A DNA stretch of 64,000 nucleotides from Trifolium pratense (GCF_020283565.1 NC_060060.1:14942001-15006000), one strand, 5' to 3'; counted from the first letter of the stretch, positions 1 to 12,122 are shown. The notes: generated by a model from the letters alone, not told the origin. Translations and numbers: made by a program.

Positions 1-52
1 TGATGGTTACAGTGAAAAAAAAAGTTTTCTCTCATGTATATATATTTGTACA
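1..52 (+). repeat. Copia LTR fragment
   Basis: This piece closely matches 303-354 inside the LTR at 139-530, with only a few differences. It is followed by what looks like the 3' untranslated end of the element, a polypurine tract at 131-138 and then the LTR. The arrangement suggests a 5' LTR piece joined to the 3' internal end by an internal deletion. The element runs off the window start. Confidence 0.45.
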
Positions 53-130
53 CCAGTTTGATGCATTACATCAATGATGTTAATCCAGGAAATGTTTTTT
101 GAATATTCCTCTAAACTTTAAAATAAATTG

Positions 131-530
131 TGGGGGATTGTTGTATATTTTGACAAAATAATTTATTTTAAAGTCCTTTTAAAATTATATAATTATCATC
201 ATTATTATTAATAAGTTGTTAACGTCTTACTTGGTCAATAAACATGTGTTTTTTCGTTATTAATAAGTTGTTAATACCCACTTACTCCTAGTTAATAGCT
301 ACATGATGGTTACAATGAAAAAAAAAAAGTTTTCTCTCATGTATATATATTTGTACGTGGATTAAGAAAAAGAGTGCATATACATGATTGATCTTGGGCA
401 CATAGAGTTTTCAACATAAACCAATATTACCTTTCCTTATAAATTGAGGTGTTATCTTCCTAGATTACATCACCGGTGTCTATTAATTCTTGTCAGTCCA
501 GCGTATACTTCTACCGTACTTTACTTCCAA
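131..530 (+). mobile_element. Copia-type polypurine tract and 3' LTR
   Basis: A TGGGGGAT polypurine tract (131-138) is followed at once by a TGTTGTATATTTTG LTR start at 139, the arrangement seen at the 3' end of many plant Copia elements. The sequence after it is AT-rich and noncoding. The right end is not sharp; 530 is an estimate. Confidence 0.4.
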
Positions 531-3496
531 AACCAGTCTACTAGATATTGCACTGATTGTCTCTATTTCCTATCACGTCACTACCTTTTCTGTCGTACAA
601 CCTGATAAATCAAAACTAGCATCGCTTTGTGATGTCAGACGTACCACTGCATAATTAACACCTTATCGCAACCTTATATTTTTGCTACACGTCCACTCAT
701 TTCGTTTTCTAGTTGTTTCATGTCCTTTAGTCTTTTCACTGCTTCGCGTTTGGCACCGTGTTTCATCTTTCTCGTCATACTCCACTTATGGTGACTTAAT
801 TGATCTAACGCTAACCCTTACTACATTCACTAATGTTATCCGCGAGTCAACTCTGCTTAACTTCCTATTCTACCGACATTCTTCTAAAACGAGAATTGGA
901 TCTTGGCGGAATTTAGCTGGTAGGATTTTGATAAGAAATTGATTGAGACAGTCTAGTTACCAATTCAGTGGTTAAGCACATAAGGTCTTGAATTTCTAAT
1001 ACTGGGACTAATTTGAATCACTTAACTCTGGAGTACTTAATGAGGTTAAATAACAGATTAGCTAGGACAATTGATGTTTTTCAAAAGGAGACAATTCAAT
1101 ACGTAGCGAGAAATTTCAGCGTACACTGATTCGAACTAGTTGCTGACATTGGAATTTGGGAGTTGAAGACATTTTGTCAGAGATATTTAAGATGAGACTA
1201 AAATATTAGACTGACATGCTGATAAGGTTCTAATGAAGGATTTTCTAAATTAACTTGATCACTGTTCGGACAGTCGAGTTACAAGAAATGTTGTCTTATA
1301 ATGCTAGTGGCAATACTAATGGAGTTATTTGTCTCTAGATTGCTTATAGGTATCAGCAAACAGATCACTAGAATAATTGGTAGTTTTCTGAAGGAACACC
1401 CGTGTTTATTGGCTAATACTCTCAGGCTTACACTGGTCTATTCTGATAACTAGGGATGGGACTGAAAAGGGTTTTCAATTAATATTGACCTTATTATTTC
1501 TTCTTAATTCTCTTGAACACGGGAGGATTTGGATCTTATCCGAAACTAGTTGACGAGATCTTATAAGGAAGGTTGAGTAAATCGATTGGTTAAACAATTT
1601 CGAATTTCAAGCACATGGAAGATCTAAGTGTTTTACCGAAACTGACACTAAACTGAGTCATTTGTATCTAGAGGGTTTAATGATACTGATTAACAGGGTA
1701 ACAAGAATTACAGGACAAGTGGGAACTTTAAACTGGATTTACTCGTGTCCTTTTAGAGTAATAGAACTTTTGATGATCTGGATTGATCATTAATAATGTA
1801 ACGGAAAGGCTAAAGATATTTTGGGCAGAGATCTTGAAAATAATACGTTAAACGTTCGTTTGACTGATAAATAACGAGAAAATAGGGAGGTTCTCATTTT
1901 ATTTGAATTTATATGTCGAACATTGCTGATAGGCATTAAAGCATAAAAAGAAATAATTTTGTCTGAGGCATAATCAGACAAATTGGAGATCACGCCCATT
2001 TATGATTTTCTACAGCTTGCTGATATCAAATCATGCATTGCTCAATTCAACGAATTATACCTGGTTAGTGTTTCCATGGTTGGATGGCAACTTGTTCTCT
2101 AAGGTTTACACGCCACACAACTCGTCTCGACTTAACTATCATTGAACTACCAATCTAGTACCAGCTTACATACTTCCCCATATCTTATTTCGAAATATAT
2201 TTCGTCACGTCCACCGTATCAGTTCTGGTCACAACTGTCTACTATAAACGTTAGGGTCTACTTCCTACTGATTTCAAGCTCATACTCCACGAGTTCTTTC
2301 TATCGGCAATTCTCTTAAGTTACGAAAAACTTGATTCTAATTTGAAATTTAGCTGACAAGCTCTTACAAGGATGTGTAACTGACTCTGATGGGTTTTGGC
2401 TGCAAGGTTTGAACACCTAAGGTTTTTGATGACTTATTAAGACTAATATCAAATTGAGTTTCTAATTTTAAGGTTAATTAAGTAACATCACTTAAGAGAC
2501 CTACTTGAATGACTGGTATCATTAAGAGGAAATTCTAATTGTTATACTGGGTAACGCTTGACTATAGTGGTGTAGTAAGATTACTGGTTACGGGCTGAGA
2601 GGCTGAAATTTTCTCCTCGAGGACATCTGGTGTAACTCATTCTAAATGAATAGTACGATAGACTTACTTTAGAAAAACAATGGGATATATGTGATCTAGT
2701 TTGAATTCTCCAATAGAGGTAGTTAATGGGTCTGTTGACACTAAAATGAATTTCTGGACTGCACCGAAGATTAACAATTTTAGGAAAAGTTGTGGCTAAC
2801 TGATTGTTAGGTCATACTTGGTCTGACATGTTACTGATAAAGGTTCACAAGGACAGAAGGGTAATTCTAGGTTCCGAAAGATTCACACAACACTTATGTG
2901 TCGGTTAGTTACTACTTGCATACTACACATTTCATTTAAACTGTGCTCAGTCTCCCAAGTCCATCATCTGTCTCATTGCACAATTCAGACTTACTATCTT
3001 CATTCGAGGGTCCTACTTCTATACTCCATTTCGATTCTATTTCGATCAACGCTTATTTAGATACTGGGTTTTCCTTTTTATCAGAATCCTCTAAATAGTT
3101 ACGCCTGCTTCCAACATTTGAGCGCATCAATCTCTTGCACCTTTTAACATACCTCTTACTACTGCTACCACGTACTTCTTCCGAATTCTTTGCACCACTT
3201 GTTGGTGTTACACTACTTACTCCTGTGGCGTCGACTACTCCAGCTCCAATATCCGGTTCTAAGGATCTTTGTTCACAACTGCTTCTGAATTCGTGCTTCT
3301 ACTGCGCTCTTACTACTTGACCTCCTTGGTCCACTTCGGTTCTCAACCGTAATACCCTGCCTACCATACACGATACTGAGTTGATCGGGCTCAGCACGCG
3401 ATGATGTCAGCATAAACAGTCCAGACTCCAAAGGGTCCGTACTTCTTTGGATTGAACCATAATGACTCAGGGCAAGGTCCAATACTGGATCGACCT
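531..3496. other. Decayed, probably retrotransposon-derived sequence
   Basis: There is no long open frame and no recognisable protein motif. It lies on the internal side of the primer-binding site at 3497-3508, so it is probably the eroded body of a minus-strand LTR element. That is inference from position only. Confidence 0.35.
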
Positions 3497-3508
3497 GCTC
3501 TGATACCA
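3497..3508 (-). other. tRNA-Met-type primer-binding site
   Basis: On the minus strand this reads TTGGTATCAGAG, the usual initiator-tRNA-Met primer-binding site of plant LTR retrotransposons. It directly follows a GTGTTATA terminus on that strand, so the LTR lies at higher coordinates and the element body at lower ones. Confidence 0.65.
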
Positions 3509-4187
3509 ATTATAACACCCCAACTATAATGTCTAGAATATTTAGTCGGAATATACATAATTGAATCCGAGTACATTAAATTACATAATGACTTCTAATT
3601 ATAAAAATCCACAGCGGAAGGAAACTAATGGAAACAACAGATTAATACAAAAACAAGGAAGAAGACAAATCTTATAATCGGATAATTCAAGCTCAGTCTC
3701 GACCATCAATTCCCACCTGGTCCTTGCTCTAGTAAACCTGACTATTTGAAAAAAAAACATAAATGGAGTGGGTTGAGACTACTAAGCCTCAGTGAGCTCC
3801 TACTACCCAACTACTGGTGACTACACCGGGTAATTGAAACTAATAGTTTCTATTCTTGTCTTAAATCTTAATGCATAATTTTGATAATTCATCCGTTGTT
3901 CACTTATAATTCATATTCATTAAAGAATACCATAAACATAAATAAAGGTGTAACACACAATTATTATCTTCGTGCATTTTACATAGACAACATGAGGTGA
4001 GTTAGGCTCAGGAGGTCTATCTAGTCGGTCCAATTCCCTATCGAGGGCTAGGACACGACTCCTTGACTCGTCTTATCGTCATGTGGAATTCCCTCTGGGA
4101 ATCCAACCAGATTATCCAACTCCTATATCAGGTAGTCTCAGGTATCACCAGGATCACGACTTAACATTTTATTCATAAATGTGGTAC

Positions 4188-5114
4188 CAATGTTTTAAAA
4201 ATCGGACCGGATGTCGAACCGTTGTGGCCTCTGGTTCATGGTTCAACCGGTTCAATCGGTTCGACCGTTTTAGAACCGGATAATAAATAAATATATAATA
4301 AAATATAAATTATATATTTCAACATCAAACTCAAATTTCAATAGTAAAAAAAATAAAAATACAAATGTCTATTTCACTAACCCACATTTGAAGAAGACAT
4401 GGCCCAAGCCCATTACACTAACCCTAGATATAAACGAAAGTTGCAAACTCACATACATATGCCAAAAGAATGAAAACACAGTGAAAACAGCCACCACTAT
4501 CTATCTCTTCTCAAATTCATCTCTTCTTCTTCCTCTCCCTCTTCTCTCTCTAACCATTAACATGAATTAAAAAACAACAACACAAATAAATTGTTTCTTC
4601 ATCTTTACTTCTATCAAAAACTTCTTTCAATTTCATTCAAAAACATCTTCCAATTTCACTTCTTCTTTCACTTCCATCAAATACTTTTGGGATTCTTGGA
4701 TCTTATGAGAGAGTGAAAAGGGAATTAAAGATTTCAAATCAATAAATCTAAAAAATGAAAAAAAAAACAATAAAGATTGGAATTTTAGTGGAAAATAGAA
4801 AATGAAACAAAGAAAGGTCTTTCTTTGAAAGGACAAAGATGATGTTTCAGTGTGTTTTCATGCGTGTTCAGTTTCAGCAAAAAGAAAAATAAAAATGGAT
4901 TTTTAAAAAAAAAAAAATTGTTTTTTTTTAAAGAGTTAAAAACCGGCCGGTTTTTCCAGGTTCCCGGTTCACCGGTTTTGCCGGTTTACACCGGTTTTTT
5001 ACCGGTTCCACTGACTAGCGGTTCTGGCTAGTCATCCGGACCACTGAGGTGCCCGGTTCACGGGCGAACCGGTCGGACCGTCCGGTCCGGTCCGGTCCGG
5101 TTTTGAAAACATTG
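4188..5114. mobile_element. Non-autonomous hAT element
   Basis: The element is flanked by an exact 8-bp duplication, TGTGGTAC, at 4180-4187 and 5115-5122. Its ends are inverted: it starts CAATGTTTTAAAAATCGG and the reverse complement of its end starts CAATGTTTTCAAAACCGG. An 8-bp duplication is the hAT signature. Both subterminal regions are rich in CCGGTT/GGACCGG motifs, possible transposase-binding repeats. No transposase frame is present. Confidence 0.8.
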
Positions 5115-6022
5115 TGTGGTACAAAGGCCACCGAAACATTTCATTCTGAAATATGGCACAAGGCCCATAATCAATTCCATAAGATCAACTGATTTAATTC
5201 TAATAATCTTAACTTAATGGATTCCTAATAATGTACAGGAATCACCTAATCATGAGTTGTTATCCTACCCGTGCATATCCCGATCCAAGGGAACTTAATC
5301 ATTACTTAAATAACACTATGTTCTTGTATGATTTCACCTATGGCTCATGGTTCGTAATCATTGGGGAACTCATTGCTAACTAACTAATCAGCCCCGTTAT
5401 TAAGTGTTGATTCAATAATTCCTAGGTGTTTCGATCAAGATAAGATTACATTTAAGAATTGCAAACATTATGTAAAATAATTTAATGACCAATTGGAACT
5501 TAAAACGAGTGTTGTTCAGTAATAAAAGTAGTAAGAATTCATTCTCAAGTCAAACTCGGAAACATGACTCGTGAACGGATCCAACCAATTGTAAAATCAA
5601 CACCTACAGTCCAGTTGATCATTGACACAACTTGCATACTCTTAAACATAATTTTATCGCATTAATGAGCTTTGGGTTTAAGCATCATCACAAAACACCT
5701 AATCTAAAATTCACATAATAAGCAATGGGGAAGGGTTAGCTTATTTATGTATAATTCATGTTCATCAATAAGGTTTGATGAACATTAGGAGTACAATGGG
5801 AATGCTAATACTCCAAAGTAATGTATCTATGACTTAATTACTAATGGCTCTACTTAATGGCCAATTAAATAATGTATTGCTAATACCTAAAGGAACCCAC
5901 CTGAGTTTGATAGAGATTCTGAACTGTTTCGCATGCTTATAATCATCTGTTTGTGCCGCTCAAAATGCAAATCCGTAGTCCATAAAACACCAAAAAAAAC
6001 CAGATTTTCTGCACAAGCTCTG

Positions 6023-6276
6023 CTACTGACTGCCAACTTCAAAAATGTTTATCGACCTCATCGCTCGTCGAAAAATCATGCAACAGGTACCACAACGACC
6101 GTATTTGAGTTAGCTATCCATGGAAACAAACGGTACCACAACGACCTCATCGTATTTGAGTTAGCTACTGACTGCCAACTTCAAAAATGTTTATCGACCT
6201 CATCGCTCGTCGAAAAATCATGCAACCGGTACCACAACGATCGTATTTGAGTTAGCTATCCATAGAAACAAACGGA
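6023..6276. repeat. 112-bp direct duplication
   Basis: The stretch from 6023 recurs at 6165, an offset of 142 bp, with only a few substitutions. About 30 bp, itself made of the same words, separates the copies. Confidence 0.8.
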
Positions 6277-6984
6277 ATTTCAATCGGAATTACGGTTTAT
6301 CAGATATGACTTGATTACTGAAGACAGGTCCAGACGAAAAAGTGCAGAATTTACTTACCTTAAAGTGCCAATAACACCCAAGAGACTTCAAGGCTAGCTA
6401 TGAGCTTTTCCAACTCCTCCGACCCATTAATAGCTCTCTAAACCTTGCTTCTGACCTTCTCTTGCAACAATACTACTCTTCCACCAAACCCACTGGTTTT
6501 GACAAGGGAAAACATGCATTAAAATCAATTTATTGAACTATTAGTGAAATTGGGGCTTAGGGTTGAGAAATTTGCGTGAGATTGGTATGAAGGAGGTGAA
6601 AAAATAGAAGATCTTACCTTGTTCCACTTGAGCTTAGGAACCTAAGAAGTGAATTGCATGGTAGATTTGGGATTAATTTGAGGTTGAGAAGAAAATGGGT
6701 TGAAGGCAATTGTTGTTGTTGCTGCTGCGTGGAGAGTACGAAGAGTAGGGAGAGAAGTTGCTGATTTATTTTTATTTTTTAGAAGTAATCATGCAAGATT
6801 GTGAATCAATGAAGTGAGGATGAATTTCTTGATGCTCCATGGTGAGATGATGAGGGTGAGTCTCGTGAGAAGAAGAAGAAGTGGGGAGAGTTTTACTGAC
6901 TTTTTGTTTTCTCTCTCTCCAATTTCACTTAAACGGTCAAAAATCATTTTACACCTTTGTCTCTCAGCTTGTCATAACTAGTAA

Positions 6985-7387
6985 GGGTCTGTTTGGTAAA
7001 AATAAGTTATAAGCTAGTTGATAGCTGATAAGTTAGCTGATAGCTGAAAAGCTAGCTAGCTTATAGCTGATAGCTGAAAAGCTAGCTTATTGAAATTAAA
7101 GTGTTTGATAAAATTAGCTTTTAAAGTGGTTATTAAATATAAAATTACATAATTGATAGTGGGTAGTTTATTTTTTAGAGTGAGTAGTTATTAAATTAAA
7201 GGGTAAATGTGGAATAAAGTGTAAAAAGCTATAAGCTATAAGCTCAAATGCTACTTGAAATAGCATCTGAAAAAAAGCTATAAGCTAGTACAAAAAGCTT
7301 GTTACCAAACACCTCTAATTTTTTGAAACAAGCTTATAAGCTCATATAATACTATAAGCTAGCTTATTTGTGTTACCAAACAGAGCC
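6985..7387. mobile_element. Tourist-like (PIF/Harbinger) MITE
   Basis: It begins GGGTCTGTTTGGTAA and ends with its near inverse, TTACCAAACAGAGCC. TAA lies on both sides (6982-6984 and 7388-7390). The inside is filled with AGCTTATAGCT-type words. It has no coding capacity. Confidence 0.75.
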
Positions 7388-7390
7388 TAA

Positions 7391-7698
7391 GCGTGTGTTT
7401 AGTTCTGCGGCGGAGAGAATTGATTTAGGCAGAATTGATTCTGTAAAATTGATTCTGGCCAAAATTGATTTTAAGCTGAAGTGGTTTATGTTTGGATATA
7501 TTCATGAAAAAGTGAGTTGAACAAAAAATTTGAGTGTAAAAATCAATTCTAGAATCAGAAGCTACGATTTCTAGCTTCAAGTAGAATCAATTCTGGAGGC
7601 AGAATCAATTCTACTTTTGAGAAACCAAACAAGTCAGAATCAATTCTACACGTCCAGAATCAATTCTGGATGCTCCAGAATTGAAACCAACCATACAC
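7391..7698. mobile_element. Second Tourist-like MITE, abutting the first
   Basis: It begins GCGTGTGTTTAG and ends CAACCATACAC, which are roughly inverse. It is flanked by TAA at 7388-7390 and 7699-7701. The interior is built of AGAATTGATTCT-type words in both orientations. The left TAA is also the right TAA of the preceding MITE. Confidence 0.65.
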
Positions 7699-7814
7699 TA
7701 ATTGTTATTGTATCCCTTTTTCTTAACACCAAACATACTTATATTTTTCCTTAATAATTTCTTCTCATTCATCCAATAAACCTCATTCTTATTTCAATTT
7801 GGAGTTTCTAATTA

Positions 7815-8265
7815 GAAAAATGCTATATATCGCGAAAGAAATTTCACGAACATTTCACGAAGCAGTTATTTGCTTGCTGTATCCTTAATTTTATGGTTCT
7901 CCTATCTTTTTTCTTTTTGCAAAAATAATTTTCTTACTTTTCCACTGATCACCCCTTCACTTTATTAACATAAATGGATCTACAACTGCCACGTTTGGCT
8001 GCAACTGTAAACCCCATTTTTTTACTTCAACGTGGCAAGTTCCGTTATCATCCATCGAGACTATGTGTTGCAAATTGCAGTTGACTGAATGAATTATTTG
8101 GATTGTTTAAATTTTATTTTGTATTAAAAAATAGTTCATAAGTTGTGGTATGTGTGTTTGTATTGTACATTTTAACTTTGAGTGACAAGCTTTGCCTAGA
8201 AGATAAAGTAGCCAACCTTCGTGATCATTTCGTGAGACAAGTTTTCGCTCTATATAGCATTGCTC
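7815..8265. mobile_element. MULE-type MITE with 9-bp target duplication
   Basis: Exact 9-bp copies of TTCTAATTA flank it (7806-7814, 8266-8274). The termini are inverted: GAAAAATGCTATATA at the left and, read inverted, GAGCAATGCTATATA at the right. There is no open frame of note. Confidence 0.75.
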
Positions 8266-8274
8266 TTCTAATTA

Positions 8275-9404
8275 ATATTATTATTATTATTAATTAGAGT
8301 TGGGTCGTTACAATTTCTGAATAACACATTTAGGCTCAAAAAACACGAAATTTTTTGTTAATAATTTCTCTAAAAACGGTGGACTAATAAGCAAAAATGC
8401 AAGATAACAAACATAAACAAACACACAGGTTTAAAAATCTTTATTCACACACAGTTAAAATGATAGTGATGATGAAAATTATACAAAAGCCAGTGCAATA
8501 TGGATATAAAATCTTGATTGATGACTATATAGGATGAAACAAAAGAGAAGTAAAATCGAGTTATCTATATAACGAACACAATACATTAATATATATGTAT
8601 AATTATTTTGGTAAAAATTAGGCTTTAGATTGACAACAAAATCATAGTGGCATTGTAATTTTGTCAAACAAACAACAACTACAGTCATAAAAACACAATG
8701 CAAAAGAACTGTATTCAATTTCCAATCATTTCAGTACTAATGCAATTGCGGTGATCAAACTGTGGTTCTCCCTACTAAATTCAGCGTCAATCACCACTGA
8801 ATCAACTAACGATTAATATTATGAATCATGTTTAAGTGACAGATTATTCATGATTATATTTTTTATTCATCAGTATTTAGCACTAACAAGCATCATCGAA
8901 ACAAAGACTATATCATGAGGGGGGAAAAGAGAAGTGTCAAGATATAATATTTACTTGGATTTTGGGATGTGAGTATTGCTGTTTTAGAGAAATCACAGTT
9001 CCATTGATTTCTACCAAATGTTTCCTTGTTAATAAAGAAAAAGTGTGTTTCGGGACCTAAGTTCTTAAGTTACAAAAATTAAAAATATTATTTCGGAATC
9101 TACGTTTTAAAATTATACATCGTTGAAATCAGCTAACTTCAGATTCTACGTTTCAAAATTAAGCTATTTTGGATCCTATGATCTAAAACGCTCTTATGGG
9201 GAATTTAATTTGGGCCTGAAAGCAATATGGGGATTAGAATAGCAAAATTCGCATTTTTTTTTGTCGAAGTAATCTAATAACTAGAAATAATATGATGTCT
9301 CTACCAACTAAATTAATCAGACATAAACTTTGTGCTACATAATAAAGGTTTTTTTATGGCCCATTAAGCATTGTGATACAACTCTATGGACAAATGACCT
9401 TTTT
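8275..9404. other. Intergenic AT-rich sequence
   Basis: Apart from the SINE fragment at 8739-8814 nothing is recognised. Open frames here are short and of low complexity. Confidence 0.6.
8739..8814 (-). mobile_element. tRNA-derived SINE fragment
   Basis: On the minus strand it contains AGTTGATTCAGTGGTG, like a pol III A box, and a degenerate B box, AGTTTGATCAC. Two other fragments in the window (22700-22795 and 46805-46895) carry matching or adjoining parts of the same family. Confidence 0.5.
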
Positions 9405-9628
9405 ATCATAAACAAGAGATCCACCAATATCTTTTGGAAGGGTTAACAACTTTTTCAAGGATTCTCTTGATTTCTTCATTTGATAATAACTAATATTCTA
9501 CACTAGTTTGTGGATGATAGGCATTGACAACTTTGTGTTTCACTCCATATTCGGATACGAAATTTTGAAATAATTTGTTGCTAAATTTTGTATATTAATC
9601 ACTAATGAATATGATAGCCTCCCACTTT
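9405..9628 (-). pseudogene. Athila-type integrase fragment
   Basis: The minus-strand translation shows an integrase core remnant: an IISD-like motif (AIIFISD) followed by a stop, then EYGVKHKVVNAYHPQTS, another stop, and EEIKRILEKVVNPSK. This order matches the integrase catalytic core of plant Athila Ty3 elements. The rest of the element is not recognised nearby. The stop codons show it is dead. Confidence 0.7.
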
Positions 9629-10209
9629 TCTTTTTTTTTTTTCTTTTTGTTTATAACAAAGTTTAGAGAGGAAAGAAATAATATTTAGCCTAAGACAGAA
9701 AAGACTATGTGGTTCAATATATGAAGATATTTATATTTATCTCTTTTAAGATATTAGTATGTGGCTCGAATTTGAAACCTCTCAAATTCAAGACTCGTCA
9801 TTTTATCATGTAGACCAAACTCTTGAGTTATATCTCTCCTTTCTTTTAATATGTTATAATATTTAATTTTTATTTTTCTTTGCATTATTACGTCAAAAAA
9901 AAAAGTCATTTGCAATATGCTACGTGCAATTTGTAAAATAGTATGGACCAAAAATGAAAAACATAAAATTTAGGTTGAGGACTAAAGTTTGAATATATTT
10001 TTTAAAAAATTAAAAATAAAAGTTAGTATATTTAGAGAGAGTAAAAAACATTCATACTAGAACTTGCTTAAGAAAAAATCAGGTAATTTAAAATAATTTA
10101 CATTTTTTCTTTCTTGGGATTTTTTTTTTTAACAGATCTTTCATATTTAGTAGGGTAGAATGGAAGGTGCTTTGGGTAGTTCATGTCTTTTTGATGATAT
10201 TGGTATAAA
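9629..10209. other. Intergenic AT-rich sequence
   Basis: No gene is seen. A weak tRNA-like box around 9755-9800 on the minus strand could belong to an old SINE but is not convincing. Confidence 0.5.
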
Positions 10210-10218
10210 TAAATGTGG

Positions 10219-10471
10219 GATGTTCTCTTCCCACCTCCCGTGAATCTTTTATATCCCCAATATTTCAATTTTGCCCCTGCAGAAAAATTCGGTTCGCAGA
10301 AACCGAATTTTTACTAGTGCAAATTCAGAGTAAATTTCGGTTTTTAGAAACCGAAATTTGTTTTCAAGGCAAAAAAAAACTTCGATTTCTACGAACCGAA
10401 GTTTTTTCAAAAGCAAAATTGGAAATTCAGAGGGAATAAAAGATTCACGGGGGGTGGGGAGAGAAAACATC
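10219..10471. mobile_element. MULE-type MITE with three internal hairpins
   Basis: Long inverted ends contain CCGTGAATCTTTTAT at the left and its inverse, ATAAAAGATTCACGG, at the right. The flanks TAAATGTGG (10210-10218) and TAAATGTGA (10472-10480) match at 8 of 9 bases. The middle holds three successive palindromes made from TTCGGTT/AACCGAA words. Open frames on both strands are by-products of this symmetry. Confidence 0.65.
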
Positions 10472-10533
10472 TAAATGTGAGGATATGAAATCAAATTTTC
10501 TGGGTTGGTCCCTAATGGGTCAAATGCAAGTCG

Positions 10534-12057
10534 GAAATTTTTTTTTCTACCCCTACATTTATCTCTCTACCCCAACAACTAAAATTGAATGGACGAATAT
10601 GCCCTCATATATAAGTTAAAAATGTAAAAAAAAAAAATCATTTGCTTTACAAATCAAACAAAGTGTGCCGGTATGAGTAAGGAGACAAAGAGAGAATAAG
10701 TCTGAATCTAACATATCGGTACACTTTTTTCAAGTGTGCTGGTTTGAAAATTGTACCGGTACAGTCAAAAAAAAGTATGCCGGTATCAATATTCACACCA
10801 GCACACTTGCATATGAGTGTTCCGGTAGCACAACTGTACTGCTACAAATTTTCAAACCAGCACACTTGAAAAAAAAAGTGTACCGGTACTGCCCACTAGC
10901 GTTTTGTGTTGCAAAATCCTAATAGTTCTCAAGCTTTGCTGGTTTTCAGTAAAAATAAAGTTGATTTTCCCGAACTCAAATCCCTTCATTTGGAAGACAT
11001 TAACTTCAAAACTCATTCACTATTTACCCTATTTCTGGCTGGATGTCCAGTTCTCGAGAATTTAAAGGTAGCCAATGTATTCTTCTTGGAGAAGAAGACG
11101 GATGAGCACGATCAAGTGTCCGCAAGCTTAAACTTAAGCAATTTGATTAGAGCAGATATTACTAACTGTTGCTTTCATTTTCCCATCAAAACACTTTAAT
11201 TTGGAGTTTCTAAGAATACAACTACCGCTATTCTTTTATTATTATTAACATGATATTATATGACTTTTTCTATTCTAGTGATCTTTTGTTCTGATCTCTG
11301 ATTTCTGATGTGTACTCTTTCTTTTTGCCTAATTTCAATTTTCTAGATGTATAGTCCTGGTATTTTCCCACCTTCCATAAGTTGCTCATTTGGTGATCAA
11401 TTATATTTCGGATTTGGTAGTACTAGTTGACTCTTTCTTTATTAGCAATTCCTCACTACATGAATCTCTTCAAAAATTGGTATTCCCTATTCATGAATTT
11501 TGTTGTTTAGGGATTTAATTCTTTGGGGAAATATCAAGAGTATAGAGAAAAAACTGACAACTGAAAAGAATTTACCAGTTCAGAATCCTTTTGGAAAAGA
11601 TAAGAGCCAAGAGTTCAAGGCCAATTTCAATTTGCCAAAATACAATTTAACAAAGATGAGTGTGGTGGTGTCGTAATTCTCTATTTCTACTCAATCTCTA
11701 AAATACAAGAACATTAAATTTGTGTAACACAAAACACTATATGGTTGTAGACGTCATACACTTTTTAAAAGTACCGGCACACTTTAGTATAAGTAAGTAT
11801 ACCGGTATGTATTAAAGTGGTAAGTATTAAAGTACCAGCACACTTATATTAAAGTGTACCGGTAAAATTATACTACATCAGTCAAATTAACATACCGGAA
11901 CAATGTTTGCGGGGGTAGAAGCAGTTTACCGAAAAAATTATAAAAGGACAAATTAAAAATGGTAAAATATACTTAGAGTAAAACAAGGGTAAAATGGAAA
12001 TATTTTAAAATATGTTGGGGTAGAGAGATAAATGTAGGGGTAGGAAAAAAAAATTCC
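10534..12057. mobile_element. Pack-MULE
   Basis: Exact 9-bp copies of TGCAAGTCG flank it (10525-10533, 12058-12066), the mark of Mutator-like elements. The ~43-bp inverted ends share CTACCCCTACATTTATCTCT. Both subterminal zones carry repeated GTACCGGTACAC-like words in both orientations, possible transposase-binding sites. Between them lies a captured F-box/LRR gene piece. There is no transposase, so movement would need a helper. Confidence 0.8.
10949..11199 (+). pseudogene. Captured F-box/FBD/LRR gene fragment
   Basis: About 80 codons read FPELKSLHLEDINFKTHS, then LAGCPVLENLKV, then NLSNLIRADI. This is the leucine-rich stretch typical of the large plant F-box/FBD/LRR family, which supplies substrate-recognition subunits of SCF ubiquitin ligases. 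The F-box itself and the C-terminal FBD domain are missing, and the frame ends at a stop at 11197-11199. It lies wholly inside the Pack-MULE, so it is a transduplicated piece. Whether it is transcribed cannot be told from sequence. Confidence 0.7.
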
Positions 12058-12122
12058 TGCAAGTCGCCCTTGTCGAGGTAGTAGTGTGGGTGTAAATAAT
12101 GGGCCATAAAATACAATAAAAA

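Larger units (their letters stand above)
3511..6974 (-). repeat. Long LTR of a decayed minus-strand Ty3-like element
   Basis: The plus-strand start TATAACACCCC resembles the TGTAACACCCC terminus of many plant Ty3 elements with one mutated base, and it abuts the primer-binding site. The far end is placed at TTGTCA (6974), giving TGACAA at the 5' end on the minus strand. About 2.5 kb remains without the 0.93-kb hAT insertion at 4188-5114. No partner LTR is in the window. The right boundary is an estimate. Confidence 0.4.

Noticed and set aside
9755..9850. Possible SINE on the minus strand
   Set aside because: A box resembling GGTTTCAAATTCGAG is present, but there is no clear A box, tail or target duplication.
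10215..10470. Overlapping 74- and 73-codon frames on both strands
   Set aside because: They are by-products of the palindromes in the MULE-type MITE.
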